Of a stretch of 64,000 nucleotides of DNA, positions 16,663 to 24,671 are shown one piece after another. Each line of letters begins with the position of its first letter. Position 1 is the first letter of the stretch. The notes under the pieces are model-generated. The model saw only the letters and a program-made list of their open reading frames with translations, ran no database searches and had not been told where the DNA came from. The translations under genes and the position numbers were made by a program. Origin of the DNA: Armatimonadota bacterium (GTDB taxonomy: Bacteria; Armatimonadota; Fimbriimonadia; Fimbriimonadales; Fimbriimonadaceae); assembly GCA_020438215.1 (NCBI GenBank), contig JAGQUX010000010.1, forward strand, positions 1 to 64,000, given 5' to 3'.

Positions 16663-17870
16663 TGGCAAATCGATCCTTTATCAACGTTAAATTAGCGACG
16701 ATGACCGGCACTGGTTTAGGCGTTGTCACCAATCAGGCAATGACAACGGATGATAAGAAGATCACCTGGATCGGGCCGGAATCGGAGATGCCACCGGGTA
16801 ATTACATTGAAATCGATGGCAAGGGAAATTGGGTACTCCCTGGGTTTATTGACTGCCATACCCATCTCGTTTACGCCGGAAATCGGGCGGATGAATTTGA
16901 AGCACGGTTGGAAGGGAAGAGCTACAAGCAGATCGCTGAGGAGGGGGGCGGAATTCTTTCCACGGTCAAGGCAACGCGTGAAGCGAGTGAATCAAAGCTT
17001 TCTATATCTGCTTCTATCAGGTTGATTCTGATGAGGAGAGACTCAGGGGTTTCAACTATTGATATCAAGTCTGGCTATGGGCTGGACTTTGAGAATGAAG
17101 CCAAGATTCTCCGCGCTGCGGCGGATGTTGGTGAGGAGGAAGGTGTGAGGGTGAGAAGGGGATATCTTGCCGCTCACACTTGCCCGCCAGAGTTCAAGTC
17201 TAACCCCGATGCCTACATTGATCAGATCATTAATGAGGACTTGCCCCGGATCGTTGAAGAGGGACTCGTGGATTACGTCGATGCCTTTTGTGAAAATGTT
17301 GGCTTTACCCCGGAGCAAACGAGAAGACTCTTTCTCGCCGCAAAGCACCTCGGGATGCCGATCCGCCTCCATGCCGATCAATTGAGCGATCTGGGAGGAG
17401 CGGGGTTGGTGGCAGAGATGGGCGGGCTCAGTGCCGATCACGTGGAGTACACATCACCAGCTTCGGTTGCGCGGATGCGGGAGCATGGCACGGTGGCTGT
17501 TCTTTTGCCGACAGCGTTTTACTATCTTCAAGAAACCCAAAAGCCCCCGATTGCCGAGTTCCGGCGCCAGGGCGTGCCGATGGCAGTTGCTACCGATCAT
17601 AACCCAGGGACATCACCGTTCACATCGCTCCGACTGGCGATGAATATGGCGTGTGTTTTGTTTGGATTGACTCCAACGGAGGCATTGCGCGGAGTCACTA
17701 TCAATGCGGCGAAAGCGATGGGATTGCAGAAGGAGATCGGAACGCTTGAAGTTGGAAAGGCGGCAGATTTCACTCTGTGGGATGTAGAGCATCCTCGGGA
17801 TATTGTTCTTGAATTGGCAGAAATGGGTCAGCACAGAACATTCATAGGCGAAAAAGAAAACTCCCCCTGA
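16662..17870 (+). CDS. hutI: Imidazolonepropionase
   Basis: HutI opens the imidazolone ring to give N-formimino-glutamate, step 3 of the pathway. The 402-aa amidohydrolase has the metal-binding H-T-H (66-68) in a DCHTHLVYAG motif, an ARLEGKSYKQIAEEGGGILSTV-type substrate loop, later His in RLHADQLSD and SADHVEYT, and the metal-ligand Asp in ATDHNPGTSP. Coupled by a 1-nt overlap to hutG and the last gene of the hut set; its stop codon lies inside the terminator stem. Confidence 0.95.
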   Translation: MANRSFINVKLATMTGTGLGVVTNQAMTTDDKKITWIGPESEMPPGNYIEIDGKGNWVLPGFIDCHTHLVYAGNRADEFEARLEGKSYKQIAEEGGGILSTVKATREASESKLSISASIRLILMRRDSGVSTIDIKSGYGLDFENEAKILRAAADVGEEEGVRVRRGYLAAHTCPPEFKSNPDAYIDQIINEDLPRIVEEGLVDYVDAFCENVGFTPEQTRRLFLAAKHLGMPIRLHADQLSDLGGAGLVAEMGGLSADHVEYTSPASVARMREHGTVAVLLPTAFYYLQETQKPPIAEFRRQGVPMAVATDHNPGTSPFTSLRLAMNMACVLFGLTPTEALRGVTINAAKAMGLQKEIGTLEVGKAADFTLWDVEHPRDIVLELAEMGQHRTFIGEKENSP

Positions 17871-17891
17871 CATATTGCTCGAGGGAGTTTT
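17857..17891. terminator. Terminator at the end of the hut genes
   Basis: AAAACTCCC (17857-17865) and GGGAGTTTT (17883-17891) form a 9-bp stem with A run and T run on the two sides, the form of a bidirectional terminator. It overlaps the hutI stop and faces the convergent GYF-domain gene. Confidence 0.8.
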
Positions 17892-17908
17892 CGCGCAAAG
17901 TTTAGCGA

Positions 17909-18739
17909 TTAGGGGGTGAGCCCGCCGCCGCCACTCAAGCCTTGAAAGGCAGCCAGGTTCATAAAGACACCGATGATGCTAAAGATCACGGAAACGGCGA
18001 TACAAACAAAAGCAACGGTCTTTGCTGTTTTCGCATTGGGGTGACCAGCCAGGCTCGCCTTATTTGCGTAGTGCAAGCCAATGAACGGAAGGAAGCAACA
18101 ACAAAGCGGCCCCAAAACGCTGAGGACGATAGAAGTTGTGAACTCCTTCTTGCCCGCTTCTGGATCAACGTATCGCTCTCCGCGCGGGTAATCCGCCATA
18201 TGTGAACTTGGAGTTGGTCGCTTGGTCTTCTCCATCATTTCGCCGGAATAGCCGCTCATTCCCGTAGCCGCCATCGGGAAAATGAGCCCAGCAACTTGAG
18301 AAGCCATGACTCGTTCGCCGGAAACCGCATCTTCGAGTTCTGTAGTTTGGGTAAGTCGGTTTTCTGCCGCCCATTGGGTCAGAGTCGGGACGTCCGCTGG
18401 GCCAAACTTCTGCCCGCCCTCACCGACAACGAAGTAGCTTGCCGGAGTTGCCACCGGATTAGTTGGTTGGGATGGCTGAACAGGATCAACAGGTGCCGCA
18501 GGGGTCACCGGATCGACCGGAGAGGCCGGTGTAGCGGGTTGAACCGGTTCTGCCGGAGTTGGGGCCGCTGCCGGGAAGTTGAGCCCGGGAAGATCGCCAG
18601 CGCGCATTTGCGCACCGTCAACAACGGATTCCAACTGAGTGTCGGGGTTGATGCGATTCTCGGCGATCCACTGATTCAGAGTCGCCAAATCTGCTGGGCC
18701 GAATTTATTGCCATCGGGCCAAATCACAAAATACTGCAT
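17909..18739 (-). CDS. Membrane protein with two GYF domains
   Basis: The 276-aa protein has one GYF_2-like domain at residues 1-50 (MQYFVIWPDGNKFGPADLATL), a Pro/Val/Thr-rich linker of PVDPV and TPAAP-type repeats, a second GYF_2-like domain from about 100 (SYFVVGEGGQKFGPADVPTL), and a C-terminal pair of membrane helices with a CCCF turn. The C-terminal part resembles DUF4190-like membrane modules. The start at 18739 is the first Met of the domain. The single-GYF paralogue at 10259-10762 has the same architecture in shorter form. Proline-rich binding is presumed, the partner unknown. Confidence 0.7.
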   Translation of the reverse strand: MQYFVIWPDGNKFGPADLATLNQWIAENRINPDTQLESVVDGAQMRAGDLPGLNFPAAAPTPAEPVQPATPASPVDPVTPAAPVDPVQPSQPTNPVATPASYFVVGEGGQKFGPADVPTLTQWAAENRLTQTTELEDAVSGERVMASQVAGLIFPMAATGMSGYSGEMMEKTKRPTPSSHMADYPRGERYVDPEAGKKEFTTSIVLSVLGPLCCCFLPFIGLHYANKASLAGHPNAKTAKTVAFVCIAVSVIFSIIGVFMNLAAFQGLSGGGGLTP

Positions 18740-18896
18740 TTTCTCACTATCCAAAATCACCGGGCGAAGTGCGCGACGCCCAAGCAAATCTACCGAGGAT
18801 TATGGGCGAATTTTTCTGAGTTTTGACCTTTTCTGCTCAGGTTAGGGGTTTCGGTCTGGAGATTGGGCGGGAACCGGCATAATTAACAGGAGCGTT

Positions 18897-19700
18897 ATGG
18901 CGAATCGCCCCAACTTCCAATTTGGCTCAACCCGACCGCTCGGTCGGTCGGTCACGATGATCCTGCTGATCTGCTTTATTGCAGGTTTTGTCCTGAGCTG
19001 GATACCAAGCATTGGTGAATTTTTGCGGACTTGGTTCGGGGTCGTGCTTGATAGCGAGACGTCGGGCAACTTCTGGTCGCTTTTCACTTATCCGTTTGTT
19101 GAGGATGGTTCCGGGGGCGCACTATTCTTTACGATCATCGGCTGGATGTGGTGGTACGGCATCGGAAACGAGCTTGAGCGCATCGGCGGATCACGGAATC
19201 TTGTCGTTCACTTTGTTGCTTTCACTTTGATCGTTGGTCTGTTCCACATGATTGCGTTCTTTACAAAGATAACGCCTTTTGTGGTTTTGCTCGGGCCGTT
19301 CTTGGTTGTTTCGATACTTGCCGTGATGTGGGCGGCACTCGCACCGCTCGAATCTATGTGTTTGATGGGGTTAGTCACGTTTCAGCGGCGGTGGTATGCG
19401 CTGATTATCACGGCGATAGTTTTCTTTGGATACGGAACTGGTAACCCGGTGATGGGATTGATCGCAGCACTTCCATGCGGGATTGCGTGGATCTACGGTC
19501 GCGGATTCTTGCCGATCTCCTACACAGGGAAGAGCATGATTGACAAGAAAATCGAACGCGACATTGCCCGCCGCAAAAACGAAGAGTTCGATCAGTTTAT
19601 TGGCAAAGTGCGTGAGAAGGAAAAGGATCGCGAAGAAAAAGAACGCCTTCGAAAACTTTTCGAAGGCAGTCTTGAGGATGATTCCTCGGCGGAAAAGTAA
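18897..19700 (+). CDS. Rhomboid-like membrane protein lacking the catalytic dyad
   Basis: The 267-aa protein has about six membrane helices and a charged C-terminal coiled-coil tail (EKEKDREEKERLRK). The layout WSLFTYPF...WMWWYGIGNELERIGGSRNL resembles the L1 region of rhomboid proteases. However, the GxSx motif expected in helix 4 is absent (GPFLVVSIL there), and no His follows in the helix near the C-terminus. It is therefore probably a rhomboid pseudoprotease or Der1-like scaffold. A perfect 11-bp palindrome lies inside the coding end (19645-19667). Confidence 0.6.
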   Translation: MANRPNFQFGSTRPLGRSVTMILLICFIAGFVLSWIPSIGEFLRTWFGVVLDSETSGNFWSLFTYPFVEDGSGGALFFTIIGWMWWYGIGNELERIGGSRNLVVHFVAFTLIVGLFHMIAFFTKITPFVVLLGPFLVVSILAVMWAALAPLESMCLMGLVTFQRRWYALIITAIVFFGYGTGNPVMGLIAALPCGIAWIYGRGFLPISYTGKSMIDKKIERDIARRKNEEFDQFIGKVREKEKDREEKERLRKLFEGSLEDDSSAEK

Positions 19701-19704
19701 AGGT

Positions 19705-20289
19705 TTACTCAGCCAAGGCTTTTTCTAACGCCGCGATGATGGTGGCATCGTCTGGTTTGGTGCGTGCGCCGTATCGCGCGATGACATGGCCATCTTTCCC
19801 AACCAAGAACTTGGCGAAGTTCCATTCGATGTCGTTTTTGTTCTCGGTAGCGTTTACCAGGAATTTGTAGAGTGGGTGCGCTTTTTCGCCCTTGACATCA
19901 ATCTTTGAGAACATCGGGAAGGAGACATCGTATGTGGCTTTGCAAAATTCGGCGATCTCTTCTTCGGTGCCTGGCTCCTGTCCGTTGAACTGGTTGCAAG
20001 GGAACCCGAGAACGACAAACCCTTGATCCTTGTATTTGCGGTACATCGCTTCGAGCGGTTCGTACTGCGGGGTGTTGCCGCACTTGCTTGCCACATTCAC
20101 GACCATCACCACTTTGTTTTTGTATTCGGAGAGCGACTGCTTCTTATGAACGATATTTGTTGCACCAAATTCATAAATCGTTTTTGACTTCTCGTCCAGT
20201 GGCGTCGTTTGTTTCGGGGCGAACTTGAATCCTACGATGGCGATTCCCGCTAATGCCAGAGCGGTAAGAGTGAAGAGTAACGGCTTCAT
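19705..20289 (-). CDS. Glutathione peroxidase-family thiol peroxidase, exported or anchored
   Basis: The 194-aa protein has an N-terminal hydrophobic signal or anchor (about 4-21) and then a full GPx domain. The peroxidatic Cys is Cys70 in NVASKCGNT, FPCNQF supplies Cys98 and the catalytic Gln100, and EWNFAKFLV gives the Trp and Asn of the tetrad. Bacterial members with Cys instead of Sec usually use thioredoxin to reduce lipid or other hydroperoxides. Here the location outside the cytoplasm implies an envelope antioxidant role. It is convergent with the rhomboid-like gene, 5 nt apart. Confidence 0.85.
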   Translation of the reverse strand: MKPLLFTLTALALAGIAIVGFKFAPKQTTPLDEKSKTIYEFGATNIVHKKQSLSEYKNKVVMVVNVASKCGNTPQYEPLEAMYRKYKDQGFVVLGFPCNQFNGQEPGTEEEIAEFCKATYDVSFPMFSKIDVKGEKAHPLYKFLVNATENKNDIEWNFAKFLVGKDGHVIARYGARTKPDDATIIAALEKALAE

Positions 20290-20347
20290 ATCGCGATTCT
20301 ACGCGGTGGAAGCCGGAAATGGCGCAAAAAGTCAGTAAAATGAACTT

Positions 20348-22720
20348 ATGCGCCGGTCATTGCGGATGGGGAGGACATGGATTTCCACTTGTGGGTGGGT
20401 GCTAGGTTTAGGCACGCTCGCATTAGGTGTCTTCGCGTCTCCAAAACTACCGAAACAAGCGCAGCCTCTTCAACTGACCGATGACCAGAAAAAACTAGAA
20501 GCGGAATACAAGAAGTCCATCAAGCCGCTCATTGACGAATACTGCGCAACTTGCCATGTGGGTGAGCAGGCTCCCGGAAAACTCGATTTCGATTCGTACA
20601 AGGGTCTGGCGGCCATCCTAGACAATCAGAAAAAGTGGGATCAGGTGGTTCTCAACGTTCGGAGTGAGGTCATGCCACCGCCAGGGATGCCGGTTCCGTC
20701 TAAGGCTGACCGGGATAAGTTGGTCGATTTTATCCAGCGCGCTTTTAGCTCAAACTGCAATCTTGAGAATGTTGGGCGCGTCACGATTCGCCGTCTCAAC
20801 AGGACCGAGTATCGGTACACCGTCCAGGATTTGCTTGGCCTTGATCTGGATGTCACCAGAGATTTTCCGAGTGACAACGTCGGCTATGGATACGACAATA
20901 TCGGCGATGTTCTGACCCTTTCTCCGCTCCATATGGAGAAGTATATGAAGGCGGCGGAAGACCTCTCAAAAGCAGCCATCCAGATCACGACTCCGAAGAA
21001 TATGGTTGCGGAGTTTCATAAGGCGACGCTTCCAGAAAATGCACGGCTCGGTAACTCGGAAGAGATCTTCTTTTTTGCTAATGGGCGGGTGAATTTCAAT
21101 TTTCCTGTGGAGGAAGCGGGTGATTACATGCTGACCATCGTCGCCGCAGGCACCCCAGCAGGCCCAGATTTGCCGGAACTCACCTATTGGTTAGATGGTG
21201 TGCAACAAGCACCGATGAAAGTTCCCGCAGTGCCTGCCAAGCCGGGGACTTATCGAGTTCCATTGACACTCCGGGGCAAACCAACTCAGATCGGCGTTGG
21301 GTTCCTCAATGACTATTACGCTCCCAATGATCCGAACCCAAATAATCGTGATCGCAACTTGATCATCTATTCGATGCGATTAGACGGCCCAGATCGATCA
21401 ACTATTCAGCCTTCCGAGAGCCATCGGCGAATCATTTATGGTCGCATTGCAAATGGCACAGAAATGATGATGGGCGGACAGTTTCTGAGGCGGTTTATGA
21501 CAAGGGCATATCGCCGACCGGCAACGGAAGAAGAATTGAGCCGCCTCATGGTTCTGTTCAAAAAAGTTTTGGATTCTGGAGATCCTTTCGAGCGGGCGAT
21601 GCAAGTGTGCGTTCAAGCGGTGCTGGTCAATCCTAATTTCCTGTTTCGCGTGGAGCTGGATGATGTTGCCCGGAATGGTGCCAGCCGCCAGCTGAATGAT
21701 TTTGAACTCGCCAATCGGCTAAGTTACTTCTTGTGGTCGTCGATGCCAGATGACGAACTCATGCAATTGGCGACGACGAAGACGTTATCCCAACCGGATA
21801 TTTTGGATAAGCAAATTGCTCGCATGATGGCAGACCCGAAAGCGGCGCGGTTTGCTGAAAACTTCGCGACGCAATGGCTTCAAATCAAACGAATCGAGGT
21901 TTCCTCGCCGGACCCTGAGCTGTTCCCAGGGTTTGACTCTGCGCTCCAAGACTCAATGATTGATGAAGCGGTGAGTTTCTTCGGCGATGCTGTGCGGAAC
22001 AACCGCTCAATCTCTGAGTTCATCACCAGCGACTACACATTCCTCAACTCACGCCTGGCCCGGCATTACGGAATCCCCAATGTTTCTTGGAACGAGATGC
22101 GTCGGTTCAATGTGAAGGAATACAACCGTGGAGGGCTGCTCGGGATGGGGGCTGTGCTCACTGTCACCAGTAACCCGAACCGGACCTCTCCAGTCAAGCG
22201 CGGAAAGTGGGTGATGGAGCAAGTGCTTGGTACACCTCCACCACCACCGCCGCCGAATGTTGGTGTTCTTGCCGATGATAAGGCAACGATCACAACCAAG
22301 AATATGCGTGAGCGTTTGGAAATGCATCGCAAAGATCCAAGTTGTGCCGCCTGCCATAAACCGCTCGATGCGATCGGATTTACGCTAGAGAACTTTGATG
22401 CGGTTGGGAAGTGGCGTGACAAAGACGGTGTCTTTGAAGTCGACAACAAAGGCGAGATGCCGGACGGCACCAAACTCGATGGCGTAACCGGATTGCGAAG
22501 GCTTCTCATTGATCGGGAGGACGACTTTGTTCGTAACCTGTGCGAGCAAATGATGATCTACGCGCTGGGGCGCGGGATGAACGCATCGGATAAATGCCAG
22601 ATCGATTTGTTGGTCGAGCGCGTCCAAAAGAAGGGCGGGCGAATGCAAGATTTGATATCAGAAATTGTGAATAGCGACCTCTTCCAAAAGCGGTCGCTGA
22701 CGGAGGAAACTTCAAAATGA
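20348..22720 (+). CDS. Secreted DUF1592-family protein with two heme c motifs
   Basis: The 790-aa protein has an N-terminal signal or anchor (about 12-30) and a cytochrome c-like domain with CATCH (66-70). The further blocks match, in order, DUF1587 (RRLNRTEYRYTVQDLLG), a beta-rich carbohydrate-binding-like region, DUF1595 (FMTRAYRRPATEEEL), DUF1592 (LANRLSYFLWSSMPDDEL), DUF1588 (GGLLGMGAVLTVTSNP) and DUF1585 at the end. A second CxxCH (CAACH, 666-670) lies between the last two. These planctomycete-type proteins are always found with a DUF1552 partner and are suspected of extracellular polymer oxidation; no reaction is proven. The downstream DUF1552 gene overlaps by 4 nt. Confidence 0.88.
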   Translation: MRRSLRMGRTWISTCGWVLGLGTLALGVFASPKLPKQAQPLQLTDDQKKLEAEYKKSIKPLIDEYCATCHVGEQAPGKLDFDSYKGLAAILDNQKKWDQVVLNVRSEVMPPPGMPVPSKADRDKLVDFIQRAFSSNCNLENVGRVTIRRLNRTEYRYTVQDLLGLDLDVTRDFPSDNVGYGYDNIGDVLTLSPLHMEKYMKAAEDLSKAAIQITTPKNMVAEFHKATLPENARLGNSEEIFFFANGRVNFNFPVEEAGDYMLTIVAAGTPAGPDLPELTYWLDGVQQAPMKVPAVPAKPGTYRVPLTLRGKPTQIGVGFLNDYYAPNDPNPNNRDRNLIIYSMRLDGPDRSTIQPSESHRRIIYGRIANGTEMMMGGQFLRRFMTRAYRRPATEEELSRLMVLFKKVLDSGDPFERAMQVCVQAVLVNPNFLFRVELDDVARNGASRQLNDFELANRLSYFLWSSMPDDELMQLATTKTLSQPDILDKQIARMMADPKAARFAENFATQWLQIKRIEVSSPDPELFPGFDSALQDSMIDEAVSFFGDAVRNNRSISEFITSDYTFLNSRLARHYGIPNVSWNEMRRFNVKEYNRGGLLGMGAVLTVTSNPNRTSPVKRGKWVMEQVLGTPPPPPPPNVGVLADDKATITTKNMRERLEMHRKDPSCAACHKPLDAIGFTLENFDAVGKWRDKDGVFEVDNKGEMPDGTKLDGVTGLRRLLIDREDDFVRNLCEQMMIYALGRGMNASDKCQIDLLVERVQKKGGRMQDLISEIVNSDLFQKRSLTEETSK

Positions 22721-24054
22721 AAATTGATCGAAGGACGTTACTGCGTGGAGCCGGAACGCTCATGGCGATGCCCTGGCTAGAAGCCATGGTGCCGACATCC
22801 GCACTCGCCCAATCGGTGAAAAAGACACCGGTGCGCATGGGATTCTTGTTCGTACCCAACGGTGTGAACATGCAGTACTGGAAGCCGACGACCACAGGCG
22901 CGGGCTATCAACTGCCGGAAATCTTGGCTCCTCTGGAAAAAGTACGTCCTTCCATGTCGGTTCTGAGCGGTCTTGCTCAGATGAAAGCGTTCGCTAATGG
23001 CGATGGCCCGGGCGACCATGCTCGTTCAGCGGCAACCTGGCTGACAGGCGTCCAGGCGCGAAAGACCAACGGCTCTGATATCCAAGCAGGGATTAGCGCG
23101 GACCAACTCGCCGCGCGAGCAATCGGTGATCAAACGCCGTTCGCATCGCTCGAGATTGGTTGTGAGCGTGGAGCCCTTGCAGGAAACTGCGATAGTGGCT
23201 ATTCCTGTGCGTATAGCAACTCGATTAGCTGGCGAGCACCAAGTACACCGGTGGCAAAAGAGATCAATCCCCGTGCGGTTTTTGAGCGGCTTTTTGGTGG
23301 TGGCGATGAATTGGAGAAGCTCGAATCCACGGCAAAGCGCACAGAATACAACCTCTCTATCCTCGACTTTGTTTCTGAGGATGCGGCGAAGTTGAAAGAT
23401 CGACTTGGCAATCGTGATAAACAAAAGATGGACGAATACTTCCAGTCCATCCGTGAGATCGAGAATCGACTTCAGAAGTTTGAAAAAGATAACCGCTCCA
23501 AGGCGCTTGCGGGAGTCCAAGCTCCAGCGGGTGGGGTGCCTGCTGATCGCGGAGAGCACATCCGCCTCATGGGCGACATGATGATCCTGGCATTCCAAGC
23601 CGATTTGACTCGGGTTTGCACCTTCATGTTTGCGAACGAAGGTAGCAACCGTCCGTACCGAGAAATCGGAATTGGTGATGGTCACCACGACATCAGTCAC
23701 CACGGTAAAGACCCCGAAAAGCTCCATAACAAGAAGCTGATCGACATCTATCACACCGAGGCGCTGGCATATATCCTTGAGAAAATGCAGTCAATCAAAG
23801 AGCCGGAAGGCACTCTACTGGATAACTCGATGATTCTGTACGGTGGTGGGATTAGCGATGGGGATCGGCATAACCACGACAACCTTCCGCTCTTGCTGGC
23901 GGGTAAGGCTGGCGGTCGAATTCCAACAGGGCAACACTTCCAGTTCAATAGCTTCACTCCTCTCACCAATCTCTTCTTGACGATGCTGGACACGGTGGGT
24001 GTTGACGTTGAGCAATTGGGTGACAGCACCGGGAAATTGCAGGGTCTTTTCTAA
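22717..24054 (+). CDS. DUF1552 family protein, Tat-exported
   Basis: The 445-aa protein starts with a twin-arginine signal (RR at 5-6, RRTLLRG, then an Ala-rich cleavage region near SALAQS). It continues with the DUF1552 pattern FLFVPNGVNMQYW, VLSGLAQ, GDHARSAATWLTG, YSCAYSNSISW and a C-terminal GGGISDGDRHNHDNLPLLLAG. The family resembles DUF1501 and the alkaline-phosphatase-like superfamily. Folding with a cofactor before Tat export fits a partner of the two-heme DUF1592 protein upstream, with which it overlaps by 4 nt. The substrate is unknown. Confidence 0.88.
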   Translation: MKIDRRTLLRGAGTLMAMPWLEAMVPTSALAQSVKKTPVRMGFLFVPNGVNMQYWKPTTTGAGYQLPEILAPLEKVRPSMSVLSGLAQMKAFANGDGPGDHARSAATWLTGVQARKTNGSDIQAGISADQLAARAIGDQTPFASLEIGCERGALAGNCDSGYSCAYSNSISWRAPSTPVAKEINPRAVFERLFGGGDELEKLESTAKRTEYNLSILDFVSEDAAKLKDRLGNRDKQKMDEYFQSIREIENRLQKFEKDNRSKALAGVQAPAGGVPADRGEHIRLMGDMMILAFQADLTRVCTFMFANEGSNRPYREIGIGDGHHDISHHGKDPEKLHNKKLIDIYHTEALAYILEKMQSIKEPEGTLLDNSMILYGGGISDGDRHNHDNLPLLLAGKAGGRIPTGQHFQFNSFTPLTNLFLTMLDTVGVDVEQLGDSTGKLQGLF

Positions 24055-24107
24055 GTCGAAAAAACCTCACGCTTTTTGAGTTCGTATCAAGTCATACTGA
24101 ACTGAAA

Positions 24108-24671
24108 ATGCCTGCATTTGATACTGATAGCTGGGAACTATTGGAGCTCTCCGTCAAGAAACTGTGGAGAGCCCAACAGGCAATCGGCTCCATCTTCTTT
24201 GGGTTGATTGTTCTGCTTCCCGAATTCATCTTAAGCCGAGAAGTGCCGAAATGGCCGATTCCTTTCGGGCTGATTGCAGGAACAATTTTTTTGCTCTACC
24301 TCGGGATCGGACAACTCTTCATCGGTAAGAAATTCGAAAACTTCCGTTTTCTGCTGGGCGAAGATGATCTTTCTGTTGCGAGCGGCATTTTTTGGAAGCA
24401 GTGGCGGTTCATTTCCCGAAACCGAGTACAGCACGTAGATATCACTGCTGGCCCAATCGCGCGTGCCCTTGGAATTGTTCAAGTGAGCATCTTCGTTGGC
24501 GGGATGGCGGCGGCGGCAGCAACGATCCCGGGTCTGACGCAAAGCCGCGGGGAAGAACTTCGGCACAAGCTGGTCAAAGATCGCAAACCGCAAATTCCAC
24601 CACCGGACGAAACACCTGCTCCACCTCCTACTGCACCCCCAGCGTTCCCGGGAGAACCTCCCGTTGAATAA
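24108..24671 (+). CDS. bPH2-domain membrane protein, YdbS-like
   Basis: The 187-aa protein has two membrane helices (about 24-44 and 52-71) followed by a bacterial PH domain of the bPH2 type, with SGIFWKQWRFISRNRVQHVDITAGPIARALGI as the characteristic stretch. It ends with a Pro-rich tail (PPPDETPAPPPTAPP). Proteins of this type occur as YdbS-YdbT pairs; in Bacillus the pair affects resistance to certain bacteriocins. The next gene, with three such domains, begins inside its end with an 8-nt overlap. The function here is unknown. Confidence 0.75.
   Translation: MPAFDTDSWELLELSVKKLWRAQQAIGSIFFGLIVLLPEFILSREVPKWPIPFGLIAGTIFLLYLGIGQLFIGKKFENFRFLLGEDDLSVASGIFWKQWRFISRNRVQHVDITAGPIARALGIVQVSIFVGGMAAAAATIPGLTQSRGEELRHKLVKDRKPQIPPPDETPAPPPTAPPAFPGEPPVE

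Noticed and set aside
19645-19667. Perfect 11-bp palindrome GCCTTCGAAAA-C-TTTTCGAAGGC
   Set aside because: It lies inside the rhomboid-like coding end and encodes normal residues. Without a T run or conservation data I do not call it a terminator.
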